Source: Deltaproteobacteria bacterium
GTDB lineage: Bacteria > Desulfobacterota > Binatia > Binatales > Binataceae
Reading direction: 5' to 3'
DNA length: 6,996 nt
NCBI GenBank assembly: GCA_003161515.1
Contig: PMOH01000424.1
Location: 1 to 6,996, forward strand
Both the position numbers and the translations under genes were made by a program. The notes under the pieces were generated by a model. It worked only from the letters and a program-made list of their open reading frames with translations, was not told the origin of the DNA and did not search any database. Positions within the stretch are counted from its first letter, which is position 1, and every line of letters begins with the position of its first letter. Shown in pieces: positions 1 through 6,520 of the stretch.

Positions 1-1
1 C

Positions 2-652
2 ATTTCGCCGGCGGGATCGATCGCGGCGGACAGTCCGGCGGGGAAATATCTGATCGAGCATGGCGTGCAGCCCAAGGATTTCAACTCGTACGGAGCGCGG
101 CGCGGAAATCATGAAGTGATGATGCGCGGGACGCTCGCGAATATACGGCTCAAGAACCTGATGGTGCCGGGCGTCGAGGGCGGCTTCACGCTTCATCTAC
201 CGGACGGCGAGAAGATGACGATTTTCGACGCGTCGGAGTGCTATCGCAAAGAAGGAGTTCCGCTAATCGTGATCGCCGGCAAGGAATACGGCACCGGCTC
301 GTCGCGCGATTGGGCCGCCAAGGGTGTGCAACTGCTCGGCGTGCGCGCGGTGATCGCGGAAAACTTCGAGCGAATCCATCGCAGCAACCTGATTGGAATG
401 GGCGTGCTCGCGCTCGAGTTCAAGGACGGCGAGAATCGGCAGAAGCTCGGACTCACCGGGAAGGAAGTTTTTTCGATCACCGGATTGAAGGCGGGAATCA
501 AACCGCGACAGACGTTGAAGGTGCGCGCGGAGCACGAGGGCAAGACCACAGAGTTCGAAGTGACGATGCGCGCTGACACGCCGGAGGAGGTCGAGTACAT
601 CCGGCACGGCGGAATCCTCCCGTTCGTGCTGCGCGAAATGATTCGCGCGTGA
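2..652 (+). CDS. acnA: Aconitate hydratase, AcnA type (C-terminal part; 5' end outside window)
   Basis: This is the last 216 codons of an aconitase, which interconverts citrate and isocitrate through cis-aconitate in the cytoplasmic TCA cycle. The frame is open from base 2 (ISPAGSIAADSPAGKYLIEH...) and ends with TGA at 650-652, so the GTG at 65 is internal and not the start. The segment ISPAGSIAADSPAGKYL, then FNSYGARRGNHEVMMRGT, is the AcnA/IRP1 signature at the linker into the swivel domain. YGTGSSRDWAAKG (codons about 284-325) holds the GSSR substrate-binding and catalytic serine/arginine motif. FERIHRSNLIGMGVL follows, as in the C-terminal aconitase domain. The three Fe-S cysteines lie in the missing upstream part. 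The C-terminus looks complete, so there is no sign of a pseudogene. The next gene is convergent. Family assignment is very secure; AcnA type rather than AcnB or mitochondrial type rests on the motif wording. Confidence 0.97.
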   Translation: MSPAGSIAADSPAGKYLIEHGVQPKDFNSYGARRGNHEVMMRGTLANIRLKNLMVPGVEGGFTLHLPDGEKMTIFDASECYRKEGVPLIVIAGKEYGTGSSRDWAAKGVQLLGVRAVIAENFERIHRSNLIGMGVLALEFKDGENRQKLGLTGKEVFSITGLKAGIKPRQTLKVRAEHEGKTTEFEVTMRADTPEEVEYIRHGGILPFVLREMIRA

Positions 653-672
653 CCAACCTCACCGCGATTGTT

Positions 673-694
673 CCCCTTCCTTCGAGGGAAGGGG
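673..694. repeat. Perfect hairpin with GGGGTTA repeat between convergent genes
   Basis: CCCCTTCC (673-680) and GGAAGGGG (687-694) form an 8-bp perfect stem around a six-base loop, TTCGAG. A GGGGTTA word is repeated directly after it (691-704). It sits 21 bp past the aconitase stop and 24 bp past the stop of the convergent small gene, so it could end transcription from both sides. Neither strand has a T-tract after the stem, so a classical intrinsic terminator is not well supported. The minus-strand wording (CCTAACCCCTAACCCC then the stem) resembles dispersed extragenic repeats common in many proteobacterial genomes. Confidence 0.5.
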
Positions 695-717
695 TTAGGG
701 GTTAGGTTCCTCGCGGC

Positions 718-1026
718 CTATTGCATGTGGGCGCCGGCGGCGCCGGAGAGCGTTGAGATGCTTGGGGCGCTGGCCGGGGCTGTGACGTGGGCCTTTAGCG
801 CTGGCTCGTCGCTCGGAATGCATTTGTAGAAGGGCTGCACCTTCTTCAGTGCCGCCTCGCAGGCTTCTTCGGACTTGAGCGTTTTGAACTTGAGCCATTG
901 GGACAGCGGCGCCGTCGAGTTCATCTTGTAGTCGCCCGACGTGTCCTTTACCGGCGGCATTACCGGCGGCGGCAGCATCAGGTACCAGGCCATCAACACC
1001 ATCGCAGCGGCATAACACTTTCGCAT
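718..1026 (-). CDS. Small membrane-associated or exported hypothetical protein (WYLM-PPP / APLSQW type)
   Basis: A 102-residue protein of unknown function. I chose ATG at 1026; a TTG two codons upstream (1032) is also open, but neither has a clear Shine-Dalgarno sequence. The N-terminus, MRKCYAAAMVLMAWYLMLPPP, is a short basic head plus a hydrophobic stretch that would act as a signal peptide or membrane anchor. The rest reads APLSQW (about residues 39-44), a stretch with SEEACEAAL (about 53-61), then YKCIPSDEPAL. The two cysteines in CEAAL and YKCIP could form a disulfide outside the cytoplasm. The tail is rich in Ala and Ser. I recall similar small proteins (WYLM-PP, then APLSQW, then CE and CI-SD-P) in uncultured soil bacteria, without an assigned role. 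It starts 45 bp after the phosphotransferase gene on the same strand and may share its transcript. The patterned composition argues that it is a real gene. Confidence 0.72.
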   Translation of the reverse strand: MRKCYAAAMVLMAWYLMLPPPVMPPVKDTSGDYKMNSTAPLSQWLKFKTLKSEEACEAALKKVQPFYKCIPSDEPALKAHVTAPASAPSISTLSGAAGAHMQ

Positions 1027-1071
1027 GCCCAATCAGTTACAGATTTTTTCGCACGAATGCGATAGGCGCGC

Positions 1072-2157
1072 TCACGCCGGCTGGGGCGACGCCGCGTCGA
1101 GGCGCACTGACGCGCCGCTCTTGCGCGTTGCGTAGCGGGTTAGCAGCCGGACGACGGCAGGCGTGACTTCGTCGATAGCTTCGCGGCGGAAGCCGACGAA
1201 TTCCGGGCCACGCGCTCGCATCATCCCCATCATCGAGAGTCGCAGCAGCGCCGCGACTGCCTGGCAGTAGCGGAAACGCTCGAAGTCCATCGGCGCCATC
1301 GCGTGATAGAGCGGCATGTACAGCGCCGCAAAGCTCGTGCGCAGCCCGTTGCCGACCAGGTTGTCGCGCATCCATCGCGGGCGCTCGAGCGCCGACGACG
1401 ACAGGATCACCGCCGTCATCGCCGCATCGAGATGGCGATCGCCCACATCAGTATTCACCCAGTCGATCACGCCGGTCACGCGCACCCCATCCACCATCAC
1501 GTTGAGCGGGTGATAGTCCATGTGCACCAGCGCGTCCGGACTGCGGCGGAATTTGGGCGCGCGTTCGGTGACGAGATTGAGCGCCTCGCGCAGGCCGGGC
1601 AGCGGGCCGGTCTCGACGCGGTTGGCGATGATCGCGAGCACTCGATCGAGCAGCGGCGAGTCGGGCGCAGCGTCGCCAACCGGCGCATATGCGCGCGGAA
1701 TCTCGCGCAGGCCTGCGCTTAACGGATCCAGTTTATGGAGCCGCGATTGCGTGCGCACGAACGAAAAAAATGCCATCGAAAAAGTCTTGAACGCATTTGG
1801 AAAGCTGCGGACCGCGAACAACTGGCCACCTGCCAGCTTCTGCATGATGAGAAACGGTGCGCCCAACGCGCCGTGGTCGCTCTCGAAGGCGTAGGGTTGC
1901 GGCACCGGGTAGTTGGCTGCGAACAATCGATCGATAGTGGTGTGTTCGCGAGCGCCTTTGGCGTCGGCAAACGAGCCTTGGTAGAAGCGCAACACCATCG
2001 GTACGCCGACCGGGACTGACGCGCACCTTGGCGACGCGGATTCGAGCGTGAACTCGAAGACGGTGGTCTCCCAGCCGCTGGCAAGAACGCTCAAGCGCGC
2101 GACCGGCGCACCGAGGTAAGCGGATAGACGTTGCGCAATGTCACGAGTGTCGAGCAT
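1072..2157 (-). CDS. Phosphotransferase family protein (APH / choline kinase fold)
   Basis: A 361-residue kinase-like protein of the aminoglycoside phosphotransferase family (PF01636 type), cytoplasmic with no signal peptide. SGWETTVFEF (27-36) occupies the nucleotide-binding loop position. VLRFYQG (55-61) has Arg where many kinases carry the ATP-contacting Lys, which is common in this family. The catalytic loop HMDYHPLNVMVD (212-223) supplies H212, D214 and N219, and VIDWVNTD (230-237) supplies the metal-binding Asp232. All key residues are present, so it is probably active. The substrate cannot be read from sequence: the fold covers antibiotic, choline, homoserine, fructosamine and other small-molecule kinases, and the name should not be taken as antibiotic resistance. 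The start is ATG at 2157, the first Met of the frame, with no strong ribosome-binding site. The stop is TGA at 1074-1072, and the small hypothetical gene follows at 1026. Confidence 0.88.
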   Translation of the reverse strand: MLDTRDIAQRLSAYLGAPVARLSVLASGWETTVFEFTLESASPRCASVPVGVPMVLRFYQGSFADAKGAREHTTIDRLFAANYPVPQPYAFESDHGALGAPFLIMQKLAGGQLFAVRSFPNAFKTFSMAFFSFVRTQSRLHKLDPLSAGLREIPRAYAPVGDAAPDSPLLDRVLAIIANRVETGPLPGLREALNLVTERAPKFRRSPDALVHMDYHPLNVMVDGVRVTGVIDWVNTDVGDRHLDAAMTAVILSSSALERPRWMRDNLVGNGLRTSFAALYMPLYHAMAPMDFERFRYCQAVAALLRLSMMGMMRARGPEFVGFRREAIDEVTPAVVRLLTRYATRKSGASVRLDAASPQPA

Positions 2158-2224
2158 TAAACCGATGCGCGCCGAAAATCCACGCGAACCGCAGCGTAGT
2201 ACAGGTTGGAATCGGGCGCAATTG

Positions 2225-2244
2225 ACCTGACACGCGTGTCAGGT
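2225..2244. promoter_or_regulatory. 20-bp perfect palindrome upstream of the phosphotransferase gene
   Basis: ACCTGACACGCGTGTCAGGT is a perfect 20-bp palindrome in the 100-bp spacer between the adaptor gene stop (2258) and the phosphotransferase start (2157). Its symmetric TGACACGCGTGTCA core looks like an operator for a dimeric repressor such as a TetR-family protein. It can also fold as an 8-bp stem with a CGCG loop just past the adaptor stop, but no T-tract follows on the minus strand. A weak minus-strand promoter lies close by (TTGCGC at about 2223-2218, 17-bp spacer, TACGCT at 2200-2195), which favours the operator reading. No regulator gene is visible in the window. Confidence 0.45.
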
Positions 2245-2257
2245 GAGCACTGTGATC

Positions 2258-3415
2258 TTAGTGCGGTGGTTGCAGCGAATGTTGCGTTCCAGAATCGGGC
2301 GGCGGCGCTTCGGGCGCCATCTCGAGAGTTTCGTTGGGTAGGGTTTGACCGTCTTTTTGGAAGTGCTGCTGGACCATCGAGGAGAGCAGCGGGCCGCTGC
2401 GATCGCTCAGATCGATCGCGACTTCGACCGACAGTCCCAGGCGCAGCGGTTTGTCCTCGGGCCGTGTTCCATCAATTACAATCTTGACCGGCACGCGCTG
2501 CACGACCTTAACCCAGTTGCCCGTCGCGTTCTCCGGCGGTAGCAGCGAAAACGCCGCGCCGGTGCCCATGCTGATCGAATCGACGTGTCCTTGATAGGTG
2601 TAGCCGGGATAAATGTCGGCGACGATCTCTGCCTTCTGCCCGACGCGCACGTCGGTGAGCTGAGTCTCCTTGAAATTCGCGGTGAGGTAGAGCTTGCCGA
2701 GTGGGACGACCGCCAGCAGCGGCTCCCCGACCTGCACGCGATTGCCGACGTGCGCCGTTTTATGAGTGATGACGCCGGTAAACGGCGCGGTGATCTTGGT
2801 GTAGCTGAGATCGAGCTTGGCAGCTTCCAGAGCGGCTTCGGCTTGCTTGACGACTGGACGGTCGTAGCGCGACTGGTCGTCGGTTTGATTCCCGAGCGCA
2901 GCCTCGGCCTGGGTCAGTTGATGCTCCGCGAGGGCTTCATCGGCGGCAGCGATACGCAATCCGGTGTTGGCCTGATCGAATTGCTCGGCCGAGACGACGC
3001 CTTGTTCCTTCAACGATTTGGCGCGCTCAAAATCGATCTTCGCCTGCTTGAGCTGCGATTGTACCAGCGACACTCCCGAATGCGCCGCCTGAACTCCGGC
3101 GTATAGCTCGTCCACGGATTGCCTGGCGCGCTCGAGCTGAGCCTGGGCCTGCTCGATCTTGACCTCGAAGTCGCGCGGATCGAGCGTCAACAGCAACTGC
3201 CCTTCCTTAACCGTCCAGTTGTCCTCGACGTAAACGTTGGTGACGGTGCCCGCGACCCGCGACGAAACCAGCGCGACGGTGCCGTCAACGTAGGCGTCGT
3301 CAGTGCTGACGTGGCTCTCGATGTAGCCGTAGTAGTGATAAGCGGGAATCGCAGCGACGGCGATCGCAATGATCACCACGACCAACAGTCCCCGGCGTAC
3401 GAGCTGCGAGTTCAT
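2258..3415 (-). CDS. HlyD/EmrA-family periplasmic adaptor (membrane fusion) protein of an efflux pump
   Basis: A 385-residue membrane fusion protein that would link an inner-membrane transporter, typically an EmrB-like MFS pump, to an outer-membrane TolC-like channel. One N-terminal membrane helix (about 9-25) is followed by STDDAYVDG (37-45), an EmrA hallmark. The lipoyl half-motif SRVAGTVTNVYVEDN spans 52-66. A long Gln/Ala/Glu-rich coiled-coil hairpin covers about 84-205, and the second lipoyl half is ITAPFTGVITHKTAHVGN (208-225). The beta-barrel segment contains GAAFSLLPPENATGNW (286-301) and VVQRVPVKI (304-312), also typical of EmrA. A proline-rich tail of about 50 residues (336-385) extends beyond the usual end. 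The start is ATG at 3415 without a clear Shine-Dalgarno sequence. The following gene is a phosphotransferase, so the pump partner is not adjacent downstream. The drug or metabolite exported cannot be inferred. Confidence 0.92.
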   Translation of the reverse strand: MNSQLVRRGLLVVVIIAIAVAAIPAYHYYGYIESHVSTDDAYVDGTVALVSSRVAGTVTNVYVEDNWTVKEGQLLLTLDPRDFEVKIEQAQAQLERARQSVDELYAGVQAAHSGVSLVQSQLKQAKIDFERAKSLKEQGVVSAEQFDQANTGLRIAAADEALAEHQLTQAEAALGNQTDDQSRYDRPVVKQAEAALEAAKLDLSYTKITAPFTGVITHKTAHVGNRVQVGEPLLAVVPLGKLYLTANFKETQLTDVRVGQKAEIVADIYPGYTYQGHVDSISMGTGAAFSLLPPENATGNWVKVVQRVPVKIVIDGTRPEDKPLRLGLSVEVAIDLSDRSGPLLSSMVQQHFQKDGQTLPNETLEMAPEAPPPDSGTQHSLQPPH

Positions 3416-3481
3416 AGGATGATTTCAGAGGAGGGGAGATCCCGATGCGTTTCTCGAATCGCTCACGTGCTACAGAGGCTA

Positions 3482-3508
3482 AGTATGATGAATACAGGAA
3501 GCTGTCAA
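3482..3508 (-). promoter_or_regulatory. Candidate sigma70-type promoter for the EmrA-like gene
   Basis: On the minus strand a perfect -35 box TTGACA (3508-3503) is followed after 15 bp by CATACT (3487-3482), which matches four of six -10 positions. Transcription would start about 60 bp before the ATG at 3415. The spacer is short and the sigma factor preferences of this organism are unknown. The location between the lipoprotein stop (3583) and the adaptor start implies that the adaptor has its own promoter. Confidence 0.42.
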
Positions 3509-3582
3509 ACGTAGCGAGACGATCGAGGACTGCGCGCGAACTCGGCTTCCGCCGCGATCGCTGACTCAACTTACGGCGCCAG

Positions 3583-4257
3583 TCATGGCTGCCGAATCGT
3601 CAGGTTGGGACCGCCCGAAACCGTCGGTACCACCACTGCTCCGTCGAGGGTCATATTTGCCGTGAATTTGCCGAAGTTGCGTCCGTTGCCGAAGAAAGTC
3701 GCATCCACCTTTCCGTTCGGAGTGTCGAAGACAATCAGCGTCGGTGCGCGTGCCTGGAGGATGAATCCGATGTTGCTGTCCTCGACCAGCGCATTGTACT
3801 TCACATTGAGGGGACCGAGGAGGGAGACGCGAAGGTCCGGGCTCGCCGCCCCCGGCGCCGAGGTCAGCGTACCGATCTGCACTTGTACGGTGCCGAAAGG
3901 CGCCGAGGTCTCCTGAACGTCCTTGATGTGATTGCCGGTTATAATCTCGGCGCTCAGCAGGCTGTTGTCGGAGGTCGTTTTGGTAACGACGAGTTGCGCA
4001 CTCGCCGAAGGCGGGTTGCAGATCACGATGCTGAGCGGGACGTTTCCCTGCAGCGTCCAGTACGAGCGGTCGTCCGATATGGTCGCAGTGAACGGGGTCC
4101 CGACGGTGCCAAGGATTTGGTACGACGGCAGCTTCGGGCCGTTGGGAGTATTGCCGACGCTGCCGGAAAATCCAGTCTGGTTGTTGCAGGACGCGACGTA
4201 AACGGCGAGCGCCGCGCCGATCACGCCCATCGACAAAACTCGTATGAAACTCCGCAT
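3583..4257 (-). CDS. Putative beta-rich lipoprotein, function unknown
   Basis: A secreted lipoprotein of 224 residues, counting from ATG at 4257. The N-terminus, MRSFIRVLSMGVIGAALAVY, is a classic signal, followed by a VASC lipobox with acylated Cys24 and NNQTGFSG after it. The Asn at +2 would permit outer-membrane sorting by Escherichia coli rules. The mature part is rich in Ser, Thr, Gly, Val and Asn with alternating hydrophobic residues, suggesting a beta-sandwich. I recognise no domain. Start choice: GAGGG lies three bases before ATG 4257; ATG 4272 (five codons earlier) begins 5 bp after the upstream stop and is also possible. The ATG at 4353 would overlap the upstream gene by about 75 bp and spoil the signal peptide, so I reject it. 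The stop is TGA at 3585-3583. The tight spacing to the large exoprotein gene indicates one operon and a shared role at the cell surface. Confidence 0.78.
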   Translation of the reverse strand: MRSFIRVLSMGVIGAALAVYVASCNNQTGFSGSVGNTPNGPKLPSYQILGTVGTPFTATISDDRSYWTLQGNVPLSIVICNPPSASAQLVVTKTTSDNSLLSAEIITGNHIKDVQETSAPFGTVQVQIGTLTSAPGAASPDLRVSLLGPLNVKYNALVEDSNIGFILQARAPTLIVFDTPNGKVDATFFGNGRNFGKFTANMTLDGAVVVPTVSGGPNLTIRQP

Positions 4258-4277
4258 CGTCCCTCGATTCATCGCGA

Positions 4278-6401
4278 TCACAATATCGGAGCGATCATGT
4301 TGTTGCAGACGCCGGGGCATGTCCCATCCGGATTCGAGCAGGTGGTCGGACACTTGATCGCTGGCGTCGGAGTCGGATTCGGACCACCAGCCAGCGGCGC
4401 CGGTGCAATCGTAACCGACGTCACCGCGCCGTCAGGTAGCGGTGACGGCATCGCCAGCGGGGTCACGTTTGGATCAGGCAGCGGCAACTGAAACCTTTGC
4501 ACGCCGTAAGTGTCGGCTGGAATGCAAAACGAGTAGTTGTTGGTCGGGCTCATGTTCGGCGCCTGATTTTCTACGATGCTGTTGGTCAACTGGACGTCAT
4601 CCTTCGACAAAACCACCGACGTGCCGAGGTTCGGGTTCGCGACCTGTCCCGTGATGCTGCCGTGGCCGATGCAGTCGATAGTTTGGTCAAAAGCAACGGC
4701 GACATTGGTGCATGCCGCCGGCCCCGTAACACCTGGCAGCACCGCGATAGTGTGACCCTGATAGGGATCCACCACACCCTGGTAGAGATCGATCGTCGTC
4801 GCAAACAGATCGAAGGTTCCTGAAGTAGGAACATTCAATTTAGGGAAGATCACGGAGCCCGGGTTCGAACTGGTGACAGTAACCGGCATCGTGAGGGCGC
4901 CCACCACATTGTTGGTTCCGGTGTCCTCGGCAAAGACCTGGACCAGCGTGGTCTGGCCGGAAATCGGCGGCACGATCGGGATCGTTCCGCTGATAGTTCC
5001 GGTGTTCAGCGTCAGATTGCATTTGCTGAAGGTGGTGCCGCCGTCAATGCTGCAACTGCCGCCGTTGCTTTTGTTTTGAGGGCTCGGCTTTGCAAGTACC
5101 ACCAGGTTGTCGTAGCCGGGCGCGGTGATCTGCATCGCGTACGTTGCGCCTTTAGCGAGGATTGGAATATTGCCGAATTCCGGAGGAATCAGGAGGGTCC
5201 CCGGTAACGGGAAACCGCCGGCATTGTTGGTACTCGCCGTCGCGACGCTCACGCATTGTTCGGGATTCGTCAGGCAGTCAGCCGAGCCGTTGCTGTCAGG
5301 CGGTATCAACAGCTGCAGCGTCGCGCCGACTATCGGATTACCGGTGCAAATGTCGGTTACCTTGCCCGTGATACTCCCAAGCATCTCCGGTCCGGTGACC
5401 GTGAAATTGATGCTGGTCGGTGATTGTCCGGGATATAGCGGCAGCAGCCGCTCTGCGGCGTAGGTATTTCCCCCGCCCGACACCGCGAGATCATAGAGCG
5501 TCCCAAATCCATTTACCGAACCATTCAGTCCGCCGGCAACTGGAAGCGCCAGCGTATAGCATCCCGGTGCCGGAGCCGGACAGCCCGGTCCGGTCTTCAC
5601 CCGCGAATTCGCGATTGCAGTGTTGGTCCCGATCGCTTCAGCGGTCACTCTCAAGGAACGGACTTTCCCGGTTGACCCGGCCGTGCCGCTTGCGTTGACA
5701 GTCACCGCTCCAGTAACGATGGCTTGCACCGAATTAGGCGGGACCGTAGTCAAAGTGATCGTCACCTTGTATGCGCCGCTGGGAGTCGTCGGCGCCTGGT
5801 TCACCATCACCTGCACTTGCAGTATCAACACCCCGAGCTGGTTCTTTCCCGGCGCGACCAGCCCGGTGCTGCTGCTGTCATTCACCAATATGACGTTGCT
5901 GTTATTCAACGCGATGGGGTAACGGATGCAACCCTCGCCGCCGCCGGGGGATTGCGGACAATTGGGAATCAAGATGCCCGGACTGTTCGGATCGAGCAGT
6001 AACTCGGCAGTGTGGTATTTATTGGGCTTCACACCGGCGGTGTTGAACAGCTGGGGTATGTTTTGCGAAGCATTGAGATCGATCTGCAACTCCGCGTTCT
6101 GGTTCTGGCCTCCAATCCCGGGAGGAGTTGGAATCCTCTGCCAGCCACCGCCGGTTGGAGAGGGGCTGTTTTTCGAATTGATGCGCACCGCCTGCACGTT
6201 GAGCAGGACGTTTTGAAAGCCCGGAGGCGGCGAGCCCACGAATCCCACTACGACTTGCGCCTTCCCGTTACCGGCCCGCGCAGGAACGGTGGCGGCCATC
6301 AGCAGGCAAATCACGACGATGAAGGATAGAGTCAGGTGGCGGACAGTCCGATACACAAAAAAATCTTTCACTCGGAATCCATCAATGAAGAATTGGGTCA
6401 C
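4278..6401 (-). CDS. Large secreted multidomain protein: DUF4382-like N-terminus, repeated beta-sandwich modules, Cys-rich tail
   Basis: A 707-residue exported protein of unknown function. Start: GTG 6401, or GTG 6371, which gives a more ordinary signal peptide (KDFFVYRTVRHL then a hydrophobic core ending ARA|GN near residue 43). No clear ribosome-binding site decides between them. Residues about 46-235 resemble DUF4382: VLLNVQAVRI, GGWQRIP, ELQIDLN, then KYHTAELLLD, the order seen in that family. Carboxypeptidase-regulatory/Cna-B-like modules follow; their first strand recurs as GSITGKV (342), GTISGTI (468) and GSITGQV (581). A related pair, AEAIGTNTAI (254) and AEDTGTNNVV (491), also occurs. 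The end is a Pro-Thr linker (GGPNPTPTP) and a paired CPTTC / CPGVC tail (684-699). No sortase or PEP-CTERM anchor is visible. The lipoprotein gene follows directly. A surface adhesin or matrix role is inferred from the fold only. Confidence 0.82.
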   Translation of the reverse strand: MTQFFIDGFRVKDFFVYRTVRHLTLSFIVVICLLMAATVPARAGNGKAQVVVGFVGSPPPGFQNVLLNVQAVRINSKNSPSPTGGGWQRIPTPPGIGGQNQNAELQIDLNASQNIPQLFNTAGVKPNKYHTAELLLDPNSPGILIPNCPQSPGGGEGCIRYPIALNNSNVILVNDSSSTGLVAPGKNQLGVLILQVQVMVNQAPTTPSGAYKVTITLTTVPPNSVQAIVTGAVTVNASGTAGSTGKVRSLRVTAEAIGTNTAIANSRVKTGPGCPAPAPGCYTLALPVAGGLNGSVNGFGTLYDLAVSGGGNTYAAERLLPLYPGQSPTSINFTVTGPEMLGSITGKVTDICTGNPIVGATLQLLIPPDSNGSADCLTNPEQCVSVATASTNNAGGFPLPGTLLIPPEFGNIPILAKGATYAMQITAPGYDNLVVLAKPSPQNKSNGGSCSIDGGTTFSKCNLTLNTGTISGTIPIVPPISGQTTLVQVFAEDTGTNNVVGALTMPVTVTSSNPGSVIFPKLNVPTSGTFDLFATTIDLYQGVVDPYQGHTIAVLPGVTGPAACTNVAVAFDQTIDCIGHGSITGQVANPNLGTSVVLSKDDVQLTNSIVENQAPNMSPTNNYSFCIPADTYGVQRFQLPLPDPNVTPLAMPSPLPDGAVTSVTIAPAPLAGGPNPTPTPAIKCPTTCSNPDGTCPGVCNNMIAPIL

Positions 6402-6410
6402 GGATTGGGA
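6401..6410. repeat. Left arm of a 10-bp perfect inverted repeat in the divergent promoter region
   Basis: CGGATTGGGA here is the exact reverse complement of TCCCAATCCG at 6491-6500, 80 bp away. Read on the minus strand it is TCCCAATCCG ending in the first base of the GTG 6401 codon. The word therefore points into the large exoprotein gene, as the other copy points into the VWA gene. Confidence 0.5.
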
Positions 6411-6434
6411 TAACCTAACCGGTGTGCGAAGGCA

Positions 6435-6462
6435 AGAATACGATTGCTCGTTTGCACGTCAA
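6435..6462 (-). promoter_or_regulatory. Candidate promoter for the exoprotein-lipoprotein operon
   Basis: On the minus strand TTGACG (6462-6457, five of six consensus bases) and TATTCT (6440-6435, four of six) are separated by 16 bp. The predicted start near 6428 gives a leader of about 27 bases to GTG 6401 or about 57 to GTG 6371. It lies in the relatively AT-rich gap between the divergent genes. Confidence 0.45.
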
Positions 6463-6476
6463 ATTGATCATGGAGC

Positions 6477-6506
6477 TTGACTGACTGGCTTCCCAATCCG
6501 GAGAAT
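6477..6506 (+). promoter_or_regulatory. Weak candidate promoter for the VWA gene
   Basis: TTGACT (6477-6482) and GAGAAT (6501-6506) are 18 bp apart on the plus strand. Transcription would start about eight bases before ATG 6521, leaving almost no leader. That would fit the absence of a well-spaced Shine-Dalgarno sequence; the nearest GGAG is 17 bases from the ATG. The -10 match is only four of six. Confidence 0.25.
6491..6500. repeat. Right arm of the 10-bp perfect inverted repeat
   Basis: TCCCAATCCG lies 20 bp before the ATG of the VWA gene and overlaps the spacer of its weak candidate promoter. It matches the copy abutting the start of the divergent exoprotein gene. Confidence 0.5.
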
Positions 6507-6520
6507 TACTACTGCCATCG

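Noticed and set aside
65..652. GTG at 65 as the start of a 195-residue aconitase-like gene
   Set aside because: The frame is open to base 2 and encodes conserved aconitase sequence (ISPAGSIAADSPAGKYL), so this is an internal codon of a larger gene cut by the window edge.
1044..1062. Short hairpin (TCGCA / TGCGA) next to six T residues as a terminator after the phosphotransferase
   Set aside because: On the minus strand the stem is followed by A residues, not T, and on the plus strand the T run comes before the stem. Neither is terminator geometry.
1303..1722. Plus-strand 139-codon frame over the phosphotransferase gene
   Set aside because: His/Arg-rich composition typical of an antisense shadow in GC-rich DNA; the opposite strand carries all kinase motifs.
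2585..3106. Plus-strand 173-codon frame opposite the adaptor gene
   Set aside because: It is antisense to the coiled-coil part of a clear EmrA-like protein, and I see no independent domain or ribosome-binding site.
3300..3569. Minus-strand 89-codon frame (MSQRSRRKPSS...) over the adaptor gene start
   Set aside because: It overlaps the start of the adaptor gene in another frame, lacks domain features, and covers the likely promoter region.
4258..4353. Upstream ATG at 4353 as the start of the lipoprotein
   Set aside because: It would overlap the preceding gene by about 75 bp and put about 32 polar residues before the signal sequence, preventing normal lipoprotein processing.
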